The position numbers and the translations under genes were made by a program. The notes under the pieces are model-generated. The model ran no database searches. It had not been told where the DNA came from and saw only the letters and a program-made list of their open reading frames with translations. 26,746 bases of DNA, taken from contig JBKQIY010000022.1 in the NCBI GenBank assembly GCA_052148155.1, forward strand, positions 1 to 26,746. Direction: 5' to 3'. Below are positions 23,037 through 26,746 of this stretch, one piece after another (the first letter of the stretch is position 1; every line of letters starts with the position of its first letter). This stretch comes from JBBQER01 sp052148155 (lineage in GTDB: Bacteria > Actinomycetota > Acidimicrobiia > IMCC26256 > PALSA-610).

Positions 23037-24841
23037 GCGCCGGCTACTGGGGCGACGCCGTCGTCGAAGAAACGTTGTCGCGTGAGGAAGCCGCGCATGT
23101 GCTGCGGCGTCTGTTCCGCATGCTCCGACCCGACACCCGGGCGATCGTGGTCGCGGTGTTCGTGCTCATCGGCCAGGCTGGCGCGCTGCTCGCCGGCCCG
23201 GCGCTCGTCGCGTACGGAATCGATGCCGGTATCGCCAAACACAACTCCGGCGCGCTGAACCGTGCCGTCATCGTGTACCTCGCGATGGCGCTCCTCGGCT
23301 ACGTGCTCGGCCGGGCCGCGATCAACCTCGTCGCGAACATCGGCGAAGGGTTTCTTCGCCGCATGCGTAATCGCCTGTTCGGCCACATCATGTCGCTCTC
23401 GCTCGACTACTTCGAGACTGAGAAGACCGGCAAGATCATCGCCCGCATGACCTCCGACATCGACGCGATGCAGGAGCTGATCTCGTCGGGTCTGGTGCTC
23501 TTCGTCCAGAACATCTTCTTGTTCTTGGGTGCGGTCGTCGTGATCCTCGTGATGTCGTGGGAACTCGCGTTAGGTGTGCTCGTGATCGTGCCACCGGTGT
23601 ACTTCGCGAGCCGTTGGTTCCGGCGCGTGTCGAACAAGGCCTATCTCGACGTGCGCGACAGCATCTCGACCAACCTCAGCACCCTGCAAGAAGGCCTCGA
23701 GGGCGTCCGGGTCGTGCAGGCGTTCGGGCGGGAACGTTCGTTCACTCGGCGCTTCTGGCGTACCAACGAGGATCAGTACCTCGCGAACATGGTGACGGTA
23801 CGGATTTCGGCGAAGTACTTCCCGTTCATCGAGTACGCCGGCGTCGCCGCGACGGCCGTGATCGTCGGGTACGGCGGCTGGCTTGCGTCGAGAGGCGCGG
23901 TGCAAGTCGGAGTCGTCGCCGCGTTCGTGTTGTACCTCCAGAACGTCTTCGACCCGATCAACCAGCTGAGCCAGCTCTACAACACGGTGCAATCGGCCGG
24001 CGCGGCGATGCACAAGATCTTCGGTGTCCTCGATACCGAACCGTCGATCCACGAACGTCCAGGCGCAGTCGATCTCGAACGCGATGGCGGGATCCAGGTC
24101 GACCATGTCACCTTCGCCTACGCCCACAACGAACCCGTTCTGCACGATGTGACGTTGTCGATCGCGGCCGGGGAACGGGTCGCGTTCGTCGGTCCCACGG
24201 GGGCCGGCAAGTCGACCTTGGCCAAGCTGGTCGCACGCTTCTACGACCCGACCGAAGGTGCCGTGCGCGTCGGCGGAATCGACCTGCGCGACGCAACGAT
24301 CCAGTCGCTGCGCGACCGGATCGTCGTCGTCCCGCAAGAAGGGTTCTTGTTCGCAGGATCGTTGCGGGAGAACGTTCGGGTCGGCCGGCCCGACGCGAGC
24401 GACTCGGATGTCGACGACGCCCTCGAAGCGCTCGGGCTGCTCGACCGGTTCCGGGCGTTCCCCGGCGGGCTCGGCATGGAGGTCCGCGAGCGGGGCTCTC
24501 GGCTTTCGGCGGGGGAGCGTCAGCTCATCTCACTCGCGCGCGCCGCGCTCGCCGATCCTGCCGTGCTCGTGCTCGACGAAGCGACATCGAACCTCGACCC
24601 CGGCACCGAACACCATGTCGAACGCGCGATGGAACGACTCATGCACGGACGTACCGTCATCGTCGTCGCGCACCGGCTGTCCACCGCCGCGCGCGCCGAC
24701 CGGATCGCAGTGGTGCTCGACGGCCGGCTCGCCGAGCTGGGCACCCACGCCGACCTCGTCGACCTCGGCGGGCACTATGCCGAGCTGTACCGCACCTGGT
24801 CCGCGCACCAAGCCCAACCCCAAGTGCCCGACGTCGCCTGA
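23033..24841 (+). CDS. Heterodimeric ABC exporter, subunit with altered signature
   Basis: 602-aa TMD-NBD half-transporter, partner of the preceding gene. After a 40-residue start, six membrane helices (VVAVFVLIGQAGALLAG and on) lead to the ATPase. Walker A is GPTGAGKST, Walker B is VLVLDEATSNLD with the catalytic Glu present (24578-24580), and the H-loop is AHRLST, but the signature is LSAGE (24503-24517) instead of LSGGQ. This is complementary to the partner's defect. The pair resembles mycobacterial Rv1273c/Rv1272c-type exporters, which is a family-level comparison only. Substrate unknown. Coupled to the upstream subunit by the ATGA overlap. Downstream, 7-bp arms at 24854-24860 and 24896-24902 form only a weak, long-looped inverted repeat. 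Confidence 0.94.
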   Translation: MSAGYWGDAVVEETLSREEAAHVLRRLFRMLRPDTRAIVVAVFVLIGQAGALLAGPALVAYGIDAGIAKHNSGALNRAVIVYLAMALLGYVLGRAAINLVANIGEGFLRRMRNRLFGHIMSLSLDYFETEKTGKIIARMTSDIDAMQELISSGLVLFVQNIFLFLGAVVVILVMSWELALGVLVIVPPVYFASRWFRRVSNKAYLDVRDSISTNLSTLQEGLEGVRVVQAFGRERSFTRRFWRTNEDQYLANMVTVRISAKYFPFIEYAGVAATAVIVGYGGWLASRGAVQVGVVAAFVLYLQNVFDPINQLSQLYNTVQSAGAAMHKIFGVLDTEPSIHERPGAVDLERDGGIQVDHVTFAYAHNEPVLHDVTLSIAAGERVAFVGPTGAGKSTLAKLVARFYDPTEGAVRVGGIDLRDATIQSLRDRIVVVPQEGFLFAGSLRENVRVGRPDASDSDVDDALEALGLLDRFRAFPGGLGMEVRERGSRLSAGERQLISLARAALADPAVLVLDEATSNLDPGTEHHVERAMERLMHGRTVIVVAHRLSTAARADRIAVVLDGRLAELGTHADLVDLGGHYAELYRTWSAHQAQPQVPDVA

Positions 24842-25055
24842 TCCGTCGTCGTGGGCCGACTGTCCATCACGATCTCTCGACGTTCGTCGTGCCTGGTCGG
24901 CCGGTCTCTCAAATCCGGTTTCACGGATAAGTGCTGAAACACTCCCCGCTCTGATCACCCAGGGTGGGTGACGACGCCGACACCGGTATGAGCCACGGTG
25001 GGTTTCGGAGGGTGCGGAGCGTCCGCGACTCCGACGCGACACGCGGGAGGGTCAT

Positions 25056-25235
25056 ATGTTGTTTGCAGGGCTTGCCGGCCTGATTATCTGGATCGTGGTT
25101 GCGTTTTGGCCGGCGCGCGTCGCGGGGCGCAAGGGGCACAGCTTCTTCGGCTTCTTCATCCTCAGCCTGTTCTTCTTCCCGCTCGCGCTGATCATGGCGT
25201 ACCTGGTGCGGGACAGGCGCAGCTTCGCAGTTTGA
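25056..25235 (+). CDS. Small two-helix membrane protein (59 aa)
   Basis: Short protein with two hydrophobic segments (GLAGLIIWIVVAFWPARVAG, and FFGFFILSLFFFPLALIMAY) joined by GRKGHS and ending in a basic tail (LVRDRRSFAV). This 'GRKGHSFFGFFILSLFFFP' pattern is common in small actinobacterial membrane proteins of unknown function. The ribosome binding site is strong: GGGAGG with 5 nt spacing to ATG 25056. Codon use matches the neighbours. It stands alone, 214 nt after the ABC pair; a -10-like TATGAG lies at 24987-24992. Confidence 0.82.
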   Translation: MLFAGLAGLIIWIVVAFWPARVAGRKGHSFFGFFILSLFFFPLALIMAYLVRDRRSFAV

Positions 25236-25436
25236 CGACCAACCACCCGTCGTTCGGAGGAGATTCGAACGTCGTGGTGATCCTCGATCACCCTCGTAAC
25301 GCCTGCACTAGGGCGATCGCGCTTAGGTGCGTTGGCAGGGTCTGCGTGCCGCCAAACAGCCGTCGGTCTCGGTCTGGATTACCGATTCTGGCGACCGAGC
25401 TGTCGGGCCCTTCGGATTTCAGGCGGCGCTCGAGTG
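25236..25436. other. Intergenic stretch with a small hairpin
   Basis: No supported gene. A 6-bp perfect stem GGTGAT/ATCACC with a 5-nt loop (25276-25292) lies 41 nt after the small membrane-protein stop, without a T tract; it might be a weak terminator. Confidence 0.4.
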
Positions 25437-25622
25437 CTACTCGGCGAGCGGGACAGTGATTCCGACGACAAGGCACAACGGTGCGCCGACCACGACGACC
25501 AAAGACGCAGGGGGACGGCCGGCGCCGGCCACCGGATCATCACCCTCCTGAGGTGACGTCGCCGGTTCGGGCGGCTCATACGATGGCGCGACCGTCCACA
25601 AATCTGCGCCATTCGAGGTCAA
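25437..25622 (-). CDS. Possible small membrane protein (61 aa)
   Basis: Candidate with a polar acidic start (GADLWTVAPSYEPPEPATS) and one C-terminal hydrophobic segment (SLVVVVGAPLCLVVGITVPL), suggesting a tail-anchored protein. Codon third positions favour G/C and the composition is protein-like. The only start is TTG 25622, with no ribosome binding site or clear promoter box. No recognised family. It is divergent from MarC. Confidence 0.38.
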   Translation of the reverse strand: MTSNGADLWTVAPSYEPPEPATSPQEGDDPVAGAGRPPASLVVVVGAPLCLVVGITVPLAE

Positions 25623-25682
25623 TCCGTGCGAGCCCGTTCCGTCGGCAGGTCATGCTCACGATTCTTCGCGTCCTGAACGCCG

Positions 25683-26330
25683 ATGGAGTTCTCATCGATC
25701 GACACAGCGTTTGTCGTAGACCTATTTCTTCTCCTGCTCATCGGGGTCGGCCCGAAGATTGCGCTCGTACCCTTCGTGCAGCTGACGTCGGAAATGGACG
25801 ACGCGACCAAGCGCGGTGTCGCCCGCAAAATGATCGTGACCGCGAGCACAGTAGCGATATTGCTCGTGGCTTTCGGTGGCCTTCTCACCAGGCTTTTGCA
25901 CTTCTCGGCCGGAGCGCTGTCGATCGCGAGCGGGATCATTCTCTTCATCATCGCGGTGTCGATGATCTCAGGTCGCGGCGATGGCGACGCCGAAAGCCAG
26001 TCTCATCTCAACGGGGATCCTCTGCGGCTGGCAATGTTCCCGTTGGCGGTGCCGTACTTGCTGAACCCTGTCGGGATCGTGGTTTTGGTCACTGCATCGG
26101 CGGAGGCGGCATCGATAGGCATATTCGCCCTGGTCATCGGGATGCTCGTGATTGTGATCGCGCTCGACGTTGCCGTGTTCCGGTGGGCGAACCGCGTCAG
26201 CGCGCATTTGGACCAGAGCCGAATGCTCGTGACCGAGAAAGTCTTCGGTTTCTTGCTCGCGGCGCTCGGAGTGCAGCTCGCGTTGGATGGACTCTCACGA
26301 GTCGGGGTCATCCACCTCACTGGTCATTGA
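25683..26330 (+). CDS. MarC-family integral membrane protein
   Basis: 215-aa protein with about six membrane helices. Family features are the first helix FVVDLFLLLLIGVGPKIALV, where MarC proteins have a G.NP segment (here GVGPK, so the usual N-P is changed), the arginine-containing RGVARKMIVTASTVAILLV, and the second-half repeat AVPYLLNPVGIVVLVTASAE, which keeps LNPVG. The last helix includes EKVFGFLLAALGVQLALDGL. Despite the name, MarC proteins have no proven role in drug resistance; transport is likely. ATG 25683 starts the first helix, and no ribosome binding site was seen. The next gene starts 94 nt downstream. Confidence 0.85.
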   Translation: MEFSSIDTAFVVDLFLLLLIGVGPKIALVPFVQLTSEMDDATKRGVARKMIVTASTVAILLVAFGGLLTRLLHFSAGALSIASGIILFIIAVSMISGRGDGDAESQSHLNGDPLRLAMFPLAVPYLLNPVGIVVLVTASAEAASIGIFALVIGMLVIVIALDVAVFRWANRVSAHLDQSRMLVTEKVFGFLLAALGVQLALDGLSRVGVIHLTGH

Positions 26331-26424
26331 TCCGAACGGCGCCGACCAGCCCCGATCGATACCCGCCGACACGGCCACCCGACCCCTCAAGGGCAGGTTC
26401 CACGATGATGGACAGGAGGCGCTG

Positions 26425-26730
26425 ATGGAAGCCGAGGGTTGGTATCAAGATCCGTACGGTCTTCACGACGAACGTTGGTATTCGAACGGAACCGCGACAA
26501 GTCTCGTTCGCGATGCGCGCGTGGAGTCCAAAGACCCGCCGCCGCCGCACCCGCCTGCCAGTAGCACGCTCAGTCGCAAAGAGGCCGCAACGTCGTCACG
26601 TGGGTCCGACGACGTCCGCAGAGCCGATGACGCCGAACAAGGTGCCAGCGACCCGAACTACGGCGACGCAGCATTCGACTCGATCGGCGTCGTCCAATCG
26701 ATCTGGGATCCGTTCCAGGGACGCGACTGA
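26425..26730 (+). CDS. DUF2510-type short protein
   Basis: 101-aa protein. Residues 4-30 (EGWYQDPYGLHDERWYSNGT) match the DUF2510 pattern, GWYPDP...RWWDGT.WT, but the usual closing W-T is replaced by ATSLVRD. The rest is polar, Pro/Ser/Asp rich and probably disordered, ending in SIGVVQSIWDPFQGRD. DUF2510 usually sits at the start of actinobacterial membrane or secreted proteins, but no membrane segment follows here. The start at ATG 26425 is fixed by AGGAGG with 5 nt spacing; the frame is open upstream into MarC but without such support. It ends 16 nt before the window edge. Confidence 0.75.
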   Translation: MEAEGWYQDPYGLHDERWYSNGTATSLVRDARVESKDPPPPHPPASSTLSRKEAATSSRGSDDVRRADDAEQGASDPNYGDAAFDSIGVVQSIWDPFQGRD

Positions 26731-26746
26731 TCTGAGCGAAACCAAC

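Noticed and set aside
24918..24940. Inverted repeat GTTTCA/TGAAAC after the ABC operon
   Set aside because: Only 6-bp arms with an 11-nt spacer and no T tract; too weak to call a terminator or operator.
25517..25530. 14-bp palindrome GGCCGGCGCCGGCC
   Set aside because: It falls in Ala/Gly codons of a possible small CDS; such GC-only palindromes are expected by composition.

Overview
The window is a GC-rich chromosomal segment, packed with genes on both strands. The organism is most likely a high-GC actinobacterium of the Acidimicrobiia type, though this is inferred from gene content and not from a marker gene. Pointers are many GTG starts, many genes with a TAnnnT box 6-7 nt before the start codon and no ribosome binding site (the leaderless pattern common in Actinobacteria), a DUF2510-type protein, an ArsR-AHSA1 fusion, a MaoC protein like mycobacterial Rv2499c, and several acyl-CoA and ABC genes. 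I see no tRNA, rRNA, CRISPR array, insertion sequence, integrase or phage gene.

Layout. 1-3.2 kb: 3' end of methionyl-tRNA synthetase, an ArsR-AHSA1 regulator with a clear promoter/operator, and a convergent long acyl-CoA dehydrogenase. 3.2-6.7 kb, minus strand: a small membrane protein with a suspicious in-frame TGA, an anchored SGNH hydrolase and a homodimer-type ABC exporter. 6.7-7.9 kb: a second acyl-CoA dehydrogenase, divergent from the exporter. 7.9-11.2 kb is a gene-poor stretch of small or orphan genes: a helical protein, a 74-aa protein, a 61-aa ANTAR protein, a strong hairpin, a secreted protein and a possible small CDS. 11.2-12.9 kb, plus strand: MaoC hydratase, membrane protein, HIT protein. 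12.9-13.7 kb: a MerR regulator broken by a frameshift. 14.2-16.5 kb: a conserved hypothetical with a textbook promoter, and a DrrAB-type ABC pair. 16.6-18.9 kb: MBL-fold hydrolase, flavin reductase, MauE-like and DUF4395 proteins. 19.2-24.8 kb: a divergent FtsH-like protease followed by a two-gene ABC exporter. 25.0-26.7 kb: small membrane proteins, MarC and a DUF2510-type protein.

How the genes fit together. Two acyl-CoA dehydrogenases and a MaoC hydratase suggest acyl-CoA catabolism, but they are not in one operon. Four ABC systems or half-systems sit within 20 kb. The most coherent unit is 19.2-24.8 kb: a membrane AAA+ metalloprotease with altered Walker B and extra insertions, immediately upstream of an ABC pair. 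In that pair the degenerate residues lie in complementary positions, so the predicted heterodimer has one consensus and one degenerate ATP site. The most unusual regulatory feature is the ArsR-AHSA1 promoter, with a perfect 7-2-7 palindrome between its -35 and -10 boxes, a leaderless start, and a second possible start at the domain boundary.
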